A stretch of DNA of 64,000 nucleotides, from NCBI GenBank assembly GCA_037975125.1, contig CM075854.1:63676571-63740570 (forward strand), in the 5' to 3' direction. The DNA comes from Latrodectus hesperus. Lineage: Eukaryota; Arthropoda; Arachnida; Araneae; Theridiidae. Made by a program: the position numbers and the translations under genes. Numbering within the stretch: position 1 is the stretch's first letter; the number at the start of each line of letters is the position of its first letter. Shown piece by piece: positions 12,931 through 25,620 of the stretch. The notes under the pieces are model-generated. The model did no database searches. It saw only the letters and a program-made list of their open reading frames with translations, and was not told the origin of the DNA.

Positions 12931-15141
12931 GGCTTTTTTTAAATAGTAATTAATGGTTTGGGCTAGAGTTTGATAGGACGATCATGAACAAGTCATACCA
13001 TCTGCCATGGGAATAATTATAAAAAATGTCTTAAAGAAGACAACGTCGATACTGTTATGTTTCAAGTGCAAAGTTAGTTCTTTTGTCAGAAGGAATTTCG
13101 TTTAAAATTTCTTAGCGTAATTAACGACTGAAATTGATAATTTTATTCTGTATATATATATTGGTTGTATATTTATAAAATTTCTACCCGCATTACGGTG
13201 GGGTATAAGAACGACTTTTGTTAAAATGATATCCATTGCTGAAATGCTTATTTCTTTTTTTTTTCTTTTTTTTTTACTATTTCTTAAATTATTTTTATCA
13301 AAAATATATTTATTTTAATTAAGTTTATACAAAAAATATTATTACATAAAAAGGAATTTTTTATGTAAAATACACTTTTTATTTGAATGTAGAATTATAA
13401 TATGCATGAAAATATCTAAAATTAGTACCTAAAATTTTTTACTTTAGACGTTTCATCACTTTTGTTGATAATACGTTTTTAAAAATTTAGACTAATTCAT
13501 ATTATGTGGTTAATCTGATATAAAAATACCAAATATATAATTTTAATTATACGTTATAATGGTGGCACCATTTTGTATCTAATAAAATTTTTTATCAAGC
13601 TTAAAGTATCTCACTAGAGGATATCTATGTTAGAAATGTCTTTTGAGTATTTAACATATTAAACCTTAAACGTACTGGGAATTTTCATCTTGTCCTTATA
13701 TTTTTTTTTCATACTTTAAGTTGCATCACTTTTATAAGCAGTTTAAAATGAAAAATAAAATGTGCTGAGAAATTTAATCCGCATTAATTTACATCATATC
13801 AAATACATGAATTGGGTTACATTTTTTAATGCGATCACTTAGTTATAACTATATATTAAACTAATATTTTACATTAAATAATGAAAAATTGTACAAGACT
13901 AATAATTTTTATGCTCTTTGTGTGAAATTTAATGTATACATATAAAATTTAACTGTACTTGTATTATCACAATTCGATACAGAATTTATAAATATATGAC
14001 GTATGTGTTTCCTGGAAAAAAATAATGTACAGTTTTAAATATTTCAAGTTTTTTTTCTAATTTAAGTAATAATTAATCAAAGTATAATTTTGAACATATT
14101 TACTTGATCTGAGTTAATCGAAAATATTCGTAAATATTTAGAAATGCTCAGAAAATGTTCAGTATACAATAGAACTCTTAAAAAGTGTCAATTATTAATT
14201 TAAAAATTAAATAAAATAAGGGTTGAAAATTGAATATTGAATTGGTCATTTAAATACATTCTATTATCACAGCTTTTTTTTAAAAAAATCATCCTCAAAT
14301 TAAGCTCAACACCGCTATTCCAAAATGACCATGAAATCAATCAAATCAGACTTATTCTTAAGCTAGATACATTATACTTCATATTTTCAAATTAAAAATA
14401 GTTTTTGTTGTTTTTCAAAAAGTAGTGATCGGCGGAAGTTGACGCTTGTTTTTATTTATGCAAATTTACTTCCAACGTCTTGATTCGCTGCTTTTGTTAC
14501 TAAATTATTTATACTTATTAGTGATGCAATCTCGCTGATGATCATTTAAAAATTACATGCAAATAAAATTCTGATTCTTGAAAAATAAAGTTCAGTTATA
14601 ATCTATGCAGAGGATAATCACAGGAGTTGAATATGCATGAATATTCAAGTAGGAATGTTTCCGTTGAAGACTGTGCGTCTTACTATATGATGATAAATCC
14701 ATTCAGATATTATTATCCATGAATTGTATTTCTGGAAATGTAATTTAAGGGGTTACAAAAATCGAATAAGGGTGATGAACTCAGCGAGTCATCATGTCTG
14801 GTATATAGTTTTCATTGTGAAGTGATAAATTTAAATTTTATTGTAGGATGATCGAAAGGTAATCATAGAAATTTCAACTGAAATCAAATTCACTTTCACA
14901 TTGCCAGATACTAATCTTATTTTGTCGAGCTTGATATAGTCATTATATTGTACGGTTAATCTATAACATCTTTGCGTGGGGGATTTATATCCAAGAGGAA
15001 TAATTTCGAGGGCAGTTCTTATTTATGACTCAGTTTATGAGCAATAGCAATAGAAATTTCTTCTCTTTGTGCCCTTATCTTAAATTTTTTACATCAATCT
15101 ATAACAATAATTTCTCTTTTTTTTAAAATTTATTTTGTTAT
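12931..15141. other. AT-rich noncoding DNA
   Basis: Homopolymers and TA-rich stretches throughout. No gene, tRNA-like box or long inverted repeat seen. Confidence 0.6.
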
Positions 15142-15393
15142 TTGTTTTCTTTTGCTTTGTTTCAAAACTTCGAATTTAATCCCAAATTTTATTTCAATCA
15201 TTACAGGAAGTCAAATGCTTTTTTTTCACAGTCATACGAAGATTATGTTGGTTGTGAATCCTATTTAAGCTCAACACATAGTGCCGAATATTTTTTTGCT
15301 GGTATAGCAGAGAACTTTGGGAAGAATGTTTCCAGCTCAGAAATACACCTGTTTGCACGAATGCAATTCAAAATAAAGGAAGGATATATTTGA
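15142..15393 (+). CDS. Doubtful open frame after an acceptor-like site
   Basis: The 83-codon frame starts in a T-rich tract that reads as Phe/Asn-rich filler. A good splice-acceptor-like sequence, ttttttcacag, ends at 15231. The codons after it (SYEDYVGCESYLSS and on to KIKEGYI, stop at 15391-15393) have a more protein-like composition, with mixed acidic, polar and aromatic residues. If real, it would be a short last coding exon of about 53 residues. I recognise no domain and no upstream exon. The other two frames of that segment are closed. Chance is the more likely explanation. Confidence 0.15.
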   Translation: MFSFALFQNFEFNPKFYFNHYRKSNAFFSQSYEDYVGCESYLSSTHSAEYFFAGIAENFGKNVSSSEIHLFARMQFKIKEGYI

Positions 15394-15398
15394 ATGTT

Positions 15399-15520
15399 TC
15401 GGTGAGTACTTCAGACATTGTTAGAAGCCGAGCTGGAAGCCAAAATGGTTCGTGAGATCGACTCCCAATTTGGGCTTGGATGTTTGTAGTCTCTCGAAAT
15501 CTACTTCAAACTGTATATTC
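15399..15520 (+). repeat. Probable degenerate SINE head
   Basis: A B-box-like gatcgactccc (15456-15466) is followed by aatttgggcttggatgtttg, which matches the post-B-box segment (variations of gggcatggatgt) of the SINEs at 58.4 and 43.1 kb. The A-box region (tcggtgagtacttc, about 15399-15412) is further upstream than usual. The donor-like gtgagtac here may therefore be SINE sequence and not a splice site. Confidence 0.4.
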
Positions 15521-16370
15521 CAGTTTAATTTGCCCTAGTGTGCAGAAACTGACCATTTAGTAATAAACAAACGAAACTAAACCTGCATTATCAGTATATT
15601 GATCTTGCATGATGTAAATGGATATACACACAAATATACTCTGTATTTTAAAAGTACTAAAATTTAATCTATAATAAAGTCCTTTTATTTGATGTAAATT
15701 AAAATATGATAATTTCTAAATACAAATATGTTATTTTGTATGATAATGTTTTTTCTATAAATGATATTATTAACGTCTATAAGTTAATTTGCTAATTAAA
15801 TTGTAGGAAAGAACTTTAAACTGAAATTTTGAGGTGAATTTTACTTTTATTGGAATGTTTGGTATTCATTAATTTTAAATTGAATAATGCTGCAAGCAAA
15901 ATATCATTTATACATATTTAATTTCATATTTCTATTTTAGATTTCAACGTAGTTCATGCTTCAAGTTAGTTGCAAAATTTTACCGATAAAGTTTTCTATT
16001 TCTATGAGGCTTGTTGCATTACAGAAATAGTTAAAAATAACTGATCCAATTCAAAATTTTCAGCCAAGAATGCACTTAACTTTAAGTGTAAAAATTATGC
16101 AAACATAAAGCGATACAAATAAAACTTTAAAATTATAAAAATATCTTTTTAAATTTGCATTAAATTTAATGATAAATATTGGAACTTAAGAAAATTATAC
16201 TATTTTTAATTGCATTCAGCGTTTTTTAATAAAATATGTGTAAGAATGGTAGAATGTTTGATAAATAAATTAGCTAACAATTTATTTTTGACGAATAATA
16301 ATATAACAATGCCAAGAGAAAGCAATTTTCAAATATTCAAATGTCAGTAGCATCGATTGAGTATATAAGG
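15521..16370. other. AT-rich noncoding DNA
   Basis: Nothing recognisable before the mariner element. The immediate flank is TA-rich, which suits mariner TA target choice. Confidence 0.6.
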
Positions 16371-17595
16371 TATACAAGAAAGTTCTTCCCGTTTTCACGT
16401 TACCATTGATTGAAGTGAGAATAAGTAGGCAAAATAGTGTAAGACATGATTGAGACACCGGTCAGTCAAGAATAGGAATATCAGTTATAAAAGCAAGTCC
16501 ACCACGCACATTCATCAATCGTAGCTCGTACAGTAGCGAAGATAAATAAACGTGTCGAAGAAGCTCGTTCGGTGTTGTTTGCCTTATGACTTCAAAGTAG
16601 GCTTATCAGCAGCTGCATCAAGTCACCGGATATGTCAAGCAATTGGGGATAGTGCTATGACTGAACATACAGCAAGGCATTGGTTTCACAAATTCAGCTC
16701 GAAAGATTTGTCCCTCTGTGATGATGCTCGCAGCGGACGACAACACTCCTTGGATAACAAAACCCTGCAGGCGGCCATTGAAGAGGACAGTAGTCAAATG
16801 CATGGTAAGCTTGAAAGACAATGTAACGTTTCCGGTAAAACATTTAGACCCCATCTGTGCCACTTAGGTAAGACGTACAAGCTGAGCAAGTGGGTTCCTC
16901 ACACGCTGGTTGAAATCCATGAGCAACAACGAGTGGCAGCCTGTTTTTAGTTGCTTTCTTGCCCTCTTATCTTATCCATTATATCGAGTGCTTACCAGTG
17001 ATGAAAAGTTGGTTCTGCATTATATTCCAAGCGTTCCAAACATTAGTTGGCACTCCAGGATATTGTCCCGTACAGCACAGGACCACCTACGCACCCTCGC
17101 AAGATTATGCTTTGTGTCTCGTGGACTAGTCGTCAAGTGTTTCACTGTGAGCTTCAAAAAAGCGCCAAGCGGTCACTCCGGACCTGTACTCGCAGCAGTT
17201 GAAACATGTGCAACAAACATTGCAACAGAAGGAGCCAGCAGTGGTTAATCGCAAGAGTGTACTGTTTTTGTCCGATAACGCAAGGCCGCATGTCGTGCTG
17301 GTGTCTAGGAATACCAGACAGCGACTTGGTTGGGAGACTCTGTGCCATAATCCTTACTCACCAGACCTTGTATCATCAGATTACCACCTCCTCCATTCCC
17401 TGCGCAATCATCTTCGTTGAAAATCCTTCAGCAATGAAGCAGACTTGTACAAAGCACTTACGGACTTTTTTGAGTCCAAAACCCTCGAGTTTTACAGCAA
17501 GGAGATTGCGCAGCTGGACACACGTTGTTGGCAGAAGGTTCTGGATACCAATGATGATTAATTTGAGTACTAACAATAAGCTATACTTTCTGTAG
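16371..17595 (+). mobile_element. Mariner-type DNA transposon relic
   Basis: Element of about 1.2 kb holding a decayed mariner transposase. The left end begins after TA with tacaagaaagttcttcccg, the style of a mariner inverted repeat. The right end is badly worn: the reverse complement of the outer dozen bases is only loosely matched by actttctgta at 17586-17595, so the right boundary is approximate. Broken frames and weak ends make it immobile. Confidence 0.75.
16552..17573 (+). pseudogene. Mariner transposase pseudogene (D,D34D)
   Basis: This encoded a mariner transposase, which binds the inverted repeats and cuts and pastes the element at TA sites in the nucleus. Fragment 1 (16552-16950) carries the N-terminal helix-turn-helix region (ARHWFHKF, DARSGRQ, GKTYKLSKWVPHTL). 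The likely start ATG now reads GTG. After a frame change, TSDEK gives the first catalytic Asp (17000-17002). After further shifts, one near an A run at 17155-17160, LSDNARPH gives the second Asp (17274-17276) and SSDYHLLHSL the third (17379-17381). Exactly 34 residues lie between the second and third, as in mariner. A TGA at 17418-17420 interrupts the C-terminal part, which ends in an early TAA at 17559-17561 just before the older stop at 17571-17573. Family assignment is firm; the subfamily is not determined. Confidence 0.9.
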
Positions 17596-17649
17596 GTCAT
17601 GTTATTTTGGATCAATAAAAATGCCATTAAAAAGGCCAATTTTACAAGA

Positions 17650-17699
17650 GTTGTAATCTAGGTAAAAATGCCAAAATGCCTTTTTACCTAGATTACAAC
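17650..17699. repeat. Perfect hairpin, 19-bp arms, 12-base loop
   Basis: gttgtaatctaggtaaaaa (17650-17668) is followed by the loop tgccaaaatgcc and the exact reverse complement (17681-17699). It lies about 55 bp beyond the worn right end of the mariner relic. The loop itself contains tgcc twice. Confidence 0.9.
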
Positions 17700-20600
17700 A
17701 CCAAAAGACATTTATTTATGTTAAATGATTTATAAGAAGTTTTCTAATATCATTACATTTTAAAGATTGGGAGTAAGAGACTTTGAAAGCATTATGTAAA
17801 GATTGAAGTTAGGCACTCTGAGTATTCTATTTTGGAATGTGCCTGGGAATTCACTGTTCTTTGATCACTACAGGTACATCAATATTGTGCTAAGAATGTG
17901 TAATTTGCAGCATTATTTTCCAACATGAGCAGTGCATTAGTAAATGGCTATTAAATGACGAAGATCAGCAAGGTTAGTGTAGAATTGTCAATGTTAATAA
18001 ATAAGCAATAGTTGAACAAGTAACGCTAATTTATAAAGTTCAATTTATGATTTGACGTTTGTGTGTTTTGGAAACAGAAGGCTGAATTAGCTTTCACAAC
18101 ACATCATCAGCTGCAGTTCTACTGTATTCTCATTTATCGATTAACCAAGATCTAGAAGATCTAGAAGATTGGAAAAAATTTGCTTAATAATATGAATTTA
18201 ATTGTTTAAAATTGAAAACAAAATTTCTGTACGATACCGTTCTGGGCTATGAATCCAAATGTTCAACAAAGTACTGTGCAAGCTAGTAGAGGGTCTATAA
18301 AAGTATAGACAGTTTCTCCACGGCATGGTTTAAGGTTTTTGGTGAAAATGTAGAAAAATTTGACTCAAAATGACAGTTCAGTCATTGGAAGATTATTTAA
18401 AAGCATTCATGAATTTAATAAATTTAGGATTATAATGCTCCATGTAACAGCACCTAAGTCATTTGGGAGTTATTTGAAAAGCATTCTGGGTAATTCCAAT
18501 GAAGGATTTTGTGGACATTTTGATGGAAACATCTTACATATCATATATGTCAAACACATATATGTGACATAATCAAAAAGTTACTTTATTCAAAAATATT
18601 GAATTGACAGAGAACTCTCGCAATTATTGGCATCAGTATTTTTAATCATTACTGCAGGTAATTTCCAACGACTTGTTGAGTCAATATTAAATCAAGTTGT
18701 CCTGCCCAGGAGAAATTGAGATTCTTTACAATATTACTAGGTATTTCAGACTTTTTTCACTTTAGCTTCATCAAGAAAAGCATATGGATAATGTTTTTTT
18801 TAAAAATAATTTAACTTTCCTAACAGCATAAATTCGATTTAATAGTTTTTGATTTTCAAGTAACGGTTAACTAATTTTTTTGTCTTTGATGACTTATAAA
18901 TTTTTTGCATTTTTAATTGACATGTTTTAAAGAGAAAACACATTCTATTTGACATATAATCTTATTCCTGTTAAATTATTCGCGCTATTACGATGATGTA
19001 TAAGAGTTCATATCTAACACTTCTTTTTCAGTTTCTTAGTATTTTTAATATTTAATAGATTTTATCAATTGCATCTGATGTATAAAATTTTGTAGGATAG
19101 TACCACACCTTTCACGATACTTCACATTTATAAGTTCATTGAATAATTAAGGAAGAACGTTTTATTTCCGCTAAATCAAAAGCACGGAACTATATTTTGA
19201 TAAATTAATTTCGTGGCCTTCAGCCACCCGCTGTGAGATGAGATTCGTGGAGTTCATTACTCTTCTAATAAAGCGATTATTTTTTGCTTTTATCCGGCTG
19301 TTAAAAGGCTTAGCCATAAAAATAAATGAACCAGCTGAATTCACTATTTTTCCTGCTGAGTGAAAAGAAATCTTACAAAAATGTGGCATTTGGAAAAATG
19401 AGTCATCACCGTTCGTGAAATTTAAGATATGTACAGAGGTTAAAATGTCTAAAGAGTTCTTACACGAAAACAAATTCGTCTATATGTGAACACCCTTTTG
19501 CGAAATATATTGCTAAAAAAAGGCTTTAAAAGAGCAGAGCTAAGTAAACTCGATTAAAAGGTAAAAAACCTGTTTTGATTTCGATTTTCGAGATACCCAT
19601 GTTTAAAGGATTTGCTACTTTAAGGTTTGGATATTTAGAGCTTAAGAGAGAGAGAGATGGTGTATTACTCATTTTTAATCTTGAGTGATTGGCTTCAGAA
19701 TTTAAAAAAGCTTTTTTGTGTCCGTATTTTTTATTCTTTGCTGTTTTCCATTCATCTGGGTGAGAATTCTGTTTTTTGCGGACATTATTACAAATCAAAA
19801 CCTGTCAATCTGTCACCAAAATCTTTTAAGAACCAAATGTCATTAGTTTTCTTGTATAAGAACATATAAATATTCTTATGTATATATATAATTCGCAATT
19901 TTTGGAAAGAAGTATAACTTGATGTGGGTGGATCTTTGTGACAGAAAATGAAATTTTAATAATAGATAGGAAAAGAAGAATTTCATGATAAGCATAGTTA
20001 AATTTTTCATCTGTAATATTTTAATTAATAAGCTATTGTTAATTATAAGCTCTCGTATTGAATACAATTCACGTTTTTTTTAAAAAAATAACTCTTTCAG
20101 TACACGTCATTTCAAACACCTTACAACCAATTTTATCCACTACATTATCTACAATGCTAAATGTATTTTTTAATTAAACATATTAAAAACCGAAAAGTTA
20201 TACTTAGCTTCACTTACTTTGTTAACATCTATATTAGAAATGCATTTGCAATTAGATCACAAATATGAACGTTTCTTTCTCATTAAAACCATTTAAGTAA
20301 TAATTTATTGGAGAAATAATGCACTTTGAAAACAGTTTTAAAGCATTAATATAAATATCTAAATATATATATTTATAAATCTCATTCGTGTACATATATG
20401 AGTATAAATCTCTAGAAAATTGAATTTTTTAAACTTACTTGCAAATTAAACTTTAAAATTTTTGTTATAACAGAAACATTTTGTATGATCGAATGATCAT
20501 TTTTTAATACAATTTTATATTTTGCATTACTCTCTACAGCAAAAACACATCTTTGTGATTTGAATTATCATTGCATTCACTTTAGAGAAGATGTTTTTTT

Positions 20601-23600
20601 ATACCAGGATAAAAATGTTACTTATAATTTTTATATTATGAATTACGCTCAGCTAACACCTGCAGGTAATGAAGCATAGACAGACTTCTAACTTTGGATT
20701 TGTTCATGGTTGCTTCAGACCTCGGTCCAACAGAAGCTGCGCATTACCTCCTCCATATGCTAAGTCATTGACTTTCTAACTGTCAACAATTTATTGGAGT
20801 TTATCTGACAAATGTCAGATCTTTAAAGATAAGCCAACAACAACATTATGAATTAATCTAACTTGAGTAATAACTTTTCAATGAAGTATCTGCAGAAGAT
20901 GTACGTTCTCTTATGATTAAGCTTATGTTAACTTCGTTACTAACCTCATACGGGTTGTCACATAGCAATTCACAGGTTCTTTTCTTTGTTGTTTAATCAG
21001 TTTTTCAATTAGTCTCTTCGTCACTAAATGAAGTATTTATTCAATAAGGTGTAAAAGGGGAAACAATAATTTATTTCTAAAAATTTTACAAACTGCAGAA
21101 GATTTGCTTAATCGAAAATTTTAACTTGAGTATGTTAATTAATTTCAAGAGAATAATGATAAGTAACACAAATAGAGGTGAAACCAATAAAAGCTACTTT
21201 ATAAGTTCTTTAAAATTCCTTTGTATCAAAAATTTAGGAACATTTAATTTTTATGTACACAAGCGCTTGTGAACGTGCAATTTAATATTAACTTTCCAAA
21301 TTAGATTAATATCATTAATATGGGAGAAGCATCTGCCAGTATGACATGCAAATTTTTTGAAATCAATATAAAATATATTCCTATAACAATATGATAATAG
21401 AATCATGCCTTATGTGAAATCTGGCACACAATTATTACACAATACTTTTTACTGGAATATTTTGAGGTTTTTGTCTTTATGGGATGTGTAGAAATAAATG
21501 ACGAAAATCGAGTATGTGTGAATTGTGAAAAAGTAAAAAAGAATAATTGCTATGTGGAGTGTGTATTATGTATCTTCTATTTTTCACTGTTAACATAATT
21601 AATAATATAAAAGTAAGAAATTATAATTTTGCTTTGTGAAATGAGAAAAAACAAGATCCACGTTTTTTATTTTATTTATTTTTTTTGCTATCGATATCTA
21701 CAAAAGAATTCTCACGCAAACTAATTTAAACTACGTTGGTCCTTTAATATTTTTTATATCTGTCAAAAACAATTTATTTTCTATGTGCATAATGCATATT
21801 TACTGTATAAATAAATCTATATCTTTCACAAAAACTTTGATTTGAGTGAATATTTATTGATATTATACGTAAAAAAGCTAAAATTTATACTTAAAATGTA
21901 ATAAAAAATATTTTTCAAAATAATAATAATCTCATTTTCTAAAGTTTTTTTTTTCCTGGCGAGAATATTGTGAGCTATGAAAAATGTAATTTGGAATTAT
22001 AAACTATTAGTGGATATTTTTTACTTTGTTTGAATGGTAAAATTCATAATGATAATTTAATAATTAATATGCTTCTGTGACTTTTAATTACTTTCTTCCA
22101 TATTTTTTTAAATAAAGGAATTCATTCATGCGGTTTATCTATTAAAAACTGCACAAATTCCAAAAATCGTTATCAGTTCCTAGATTATCACCAGAATTTT
22201 TCTATAGAAGGTGAACATTTTACCTTAAAGCATCATTAATATATTTTATAGTCATAAAATTCCTAAGGATGACGTATTTTTTTTGTAAACTACAATTTAC
22301 TGTAATTAACACGAATTAGAGATGTCTTCTTAGCAAAAATTATACATTAAAGTCTTAATAATTTTAGAACCACTTACTGTAACTTATCGAAAATCAATAA
22401 TTTTCTATAAATAGCTGTTTTTCGCTTTTGTCGTAATCCGGGTTTTGTATTTGTTACTGTTTTCTTAAATACAGTTTCTTTTTCTTGTTTTTTTAAAATA
22501 AGGTTTAGTATTTTTTAAATTGACGGGAATCGTATTTAAACAATTTTTATGATTTTATTTAGCTTGGGTATACGTGTTTGTAATATGTTTGAGATTATGC
22601 TATGTACTTTTTTTGTATGATGATTACATGCCTTTTACTTTGCACCTTTTTCTTTCTCGTTGTGTTTTCTTAAAATCTGCAGCTGCCTGAATAATATATT
22701 ACCTATTACTGTGTATAAAGAAAATCTGAGGTACTTTTTGTAAATTTTAAAGAATTCAGATAGTTGAATATAGAAAAAGTTTCCAGATGGAAAAAATTAA
22801 AACCTGGTGCCCTCTCTCTTTTCCTAACTTCGAGAATTTAAACTTTTTCTTTTATGAAATTGTTTAAATGTTTTAAGCAATATTTTAAAAAGCTTTATTA
22901 AGGTTAAGAGAAAAATTATAATTTAGTAACATAATTAATGTAATTAACTACATTAAATTAACGTAGCACTTTTAACTTAATTATGATATAACATTTTAGT
23001 ATTACACTTTAGATTAATTTAATATTATACTTTAATATTAATCTTCAATTTAAATTATAAATAAAAAATTATACTGAACATAAACAGCTAACTTCATTTT
23101 TTAGATATTTTATATTTCGATTCCAATTTGTTAAATCCAGGATAAATAAAACTATCTGCTTATTTGAACATGGATAATCATATAACTTCTATATTTTTAT
23201 TTATTGTATTGATTTTTATATCAATATTATAAAAAAATACCAGTTTGTGTAAAATATAACACATTTGTATTTCTAATGCTTAATTAAAAGAAATGAGTTT
23301 TGGAGTTTTCCATTACTTGCTTCCTTTTTCAATATTTGTATGTGAAAAAAACCTTAGGATAACGTATTCTGGAAGCCGTGGCTTTAAGGCAAACCGTGAA
23401 CAATTGAGCATTTATTTTTACATGATTATCCCCACAAATAATTATAGAGAAGAAAATTGTGCGGGCAAAACCAAACCATTATTCATACAACGCCCTATAA
23501 AGAAACCATTATTCTTTTTTGGGCAATTACTATTTGACCGAGTTTAATGACTCACGCAATTCAAAGTCAAATATACGTACAATAATTTTTGAAGCACTTA

Positions 23601-25289
23601 GTTTATGTACAAAATATTTCGTTATATTTTATTCAATGAGTAAATATCAAATTGCACGAGTAAAACTGTGGTTTCTTTTATGTGAATGCATTTATTTATA
23701 TGTATAAAAATGTGCATATAACAATATGAAGTTATACTTCGTTTCTTTGAAATATATTCATAAAAGGAAGCCACGAAAACCAACCAGAATTTTGGAAGTT
23801 TCTTGAGTTCTTTTGCGTGTAAGAAAAAAGTTTGATTATATTTTCGACATTTAACTTTGAAAATTTTCAACTTATATAAAACATGATCAAATCAGATTGA
23901 AATAAATGTAAAGTTGAAAAAATATTCTTAAAATTTTATTTTAATATATTAAAAATATAGTTTAGAGCAATGCGTTTTTACATTTAGTCCAATTAAGACT
24001 TAATATTATATTCAAATTATTTTCTATCCTTATAATTATAGAACTATTCTGAAAATTTAAAAAATGACTTAGATAATTTTTTTAAAAGAGATGATGAGTG
24101 ACTAAAAGAAAAGTTTCTGTGGAAATAGTATGGTACTCATAATCTCGGGGAATAAATTTTTTAAGAACGTGGATTTTTCTTATATGGAGTGCATTAATTA
24201 ATCACACTCTGTAAATTATTTAGTGTAATAAGTAATGTTTATACTATTTTTAACTCAAATATTTTTAAATTTTAATAATACATAGGGACGAATTCAAGTG
24301 AAAGAAATATTTTGTTAAAATTTTGATTTCATATTCAACGTTTTGATGTTAAGATAAAAATATCGATTTAGGAAAGAAATTGAGTTTTTATTCTACTGAA
24401 TCTGCAATCATTTTTGAGTTTCGAGAATTCAGAAATAGTAAATTTATAATAGTGAGAATGTATAGAAAATTAAGAATAGTAATGATAAAAATTATCCTTC
24501 GGGAATAGTAAAATAATGATATAAGGATTTAGTAATTAACATTATAATAACTTATACATGTATGCATTTTCTCATTATTTAAAAGACATACCATGCTGAT
24601 TTACTTCCATAGTCTGCCAATATTTTATTTATATTGCTTTTTTCATTTATCGTTTTTTATTACTAAATGTTTGACAAGTTTTGTTATGAAATATTTTACG
24701 GTATTTTATGAATCAATTAATGTAGTTTATTTTACTAAATATAAAAATAGATAAAAAAAAAGCATCGTTCAAGTAATTTATTCATTTTATAAAATAACCA
24801 AGAAAATATTTATGGATTATAAATTAATTCAGAATCAACTAAATATATCATTAAGTGAAGCAATTATTTTAAGATAGTGTAATTGAATCATTTTTATAAT
24901 ATGAATGTGTATAAAACTTATAATAAATCATTTAAAAGCAATTTTTACTTGAATGCTTGTTTATCTATTAGAAAATTTTAATTTTTAAACTATTCATTTG
25001 CTACGTGATATTAAAATAACTGTTTAATTTAATAATTTGATATTTTATGCTATTATATGGAATAAAACAATTATAATTTACTTCCAAAGTATGGTTGTAA
25101 GTAATTACTGATCATGTATTTGGAGGTTAAAAATTTATTTATACAAAAATATAAATATAATTTAAATTTATTATAATAAAATTATAACAGAGCATTTTTA
25201 TAGAAACTACAATCTTTCTTTGCCTAATTGCGTAAAAATTAAAGTATAAAGTATTCTCGTAAAAAAATCAAATGTAGAAGCAATTCTTT
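17700..25289. other. AT-rich noncoding desert
   Basis: No gene is supported over about 7.6 kb. Small structures: agatctaga repeated near 18150-18167, the palindrome cacatatatgtg near 18554, and a short (AG)n at about 19644-19657. Open frames at 19171-19869 and 23293-23870 are short, on both strands, and without recognisable domains. Confidence 0.6.
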
Positions 25290-25620
25290 ACCAAGTGTGG
25301 TAGCCGGCGGTTTTGGAGGCATCATTTTTCATTTCCCAGTTATTGCTAAGATAAAACCAAAATGCGTTTGCACTCGATCACAATGATTCTTTTATTCTTC
25401 AGCTATTTTAGACTACGCCTTCAATGTTCTAAGAACTTCTTCCACGAAAGGCTGATCGGGCCCAGTACGTTCAACTTGGTGTCCACTTAAAAGCCTGGAG
25501 TTTAAGAACAGTTGCCCAGCCCTAAAAGTTTAAGACGTACCGCACAGACCATTTTAAAGTTTCGTCAAGATGCAATCATTTGCATACTGAACCATCCACC
25601 TACCCAAACAAAGAACTTGT
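25290..25620. other. Less AT-rich block of unknown nature
   Basis: About 300 bases with balanced composition and several CpGs inside very AT-rich surroundings. It contains atgcaat and atttgcat octamer-like motifs near 25570. All frames are closed at short range. It could be an old repeat or a conserved noncoding element. Confidence 0.3.

Noticed and set aside
17206..17595. 129-codon plus frame
   Set aside because: A shadow: the true transposase reading over this interval is the frame containing 17199-17561, which carries both catalytic Asp codons.
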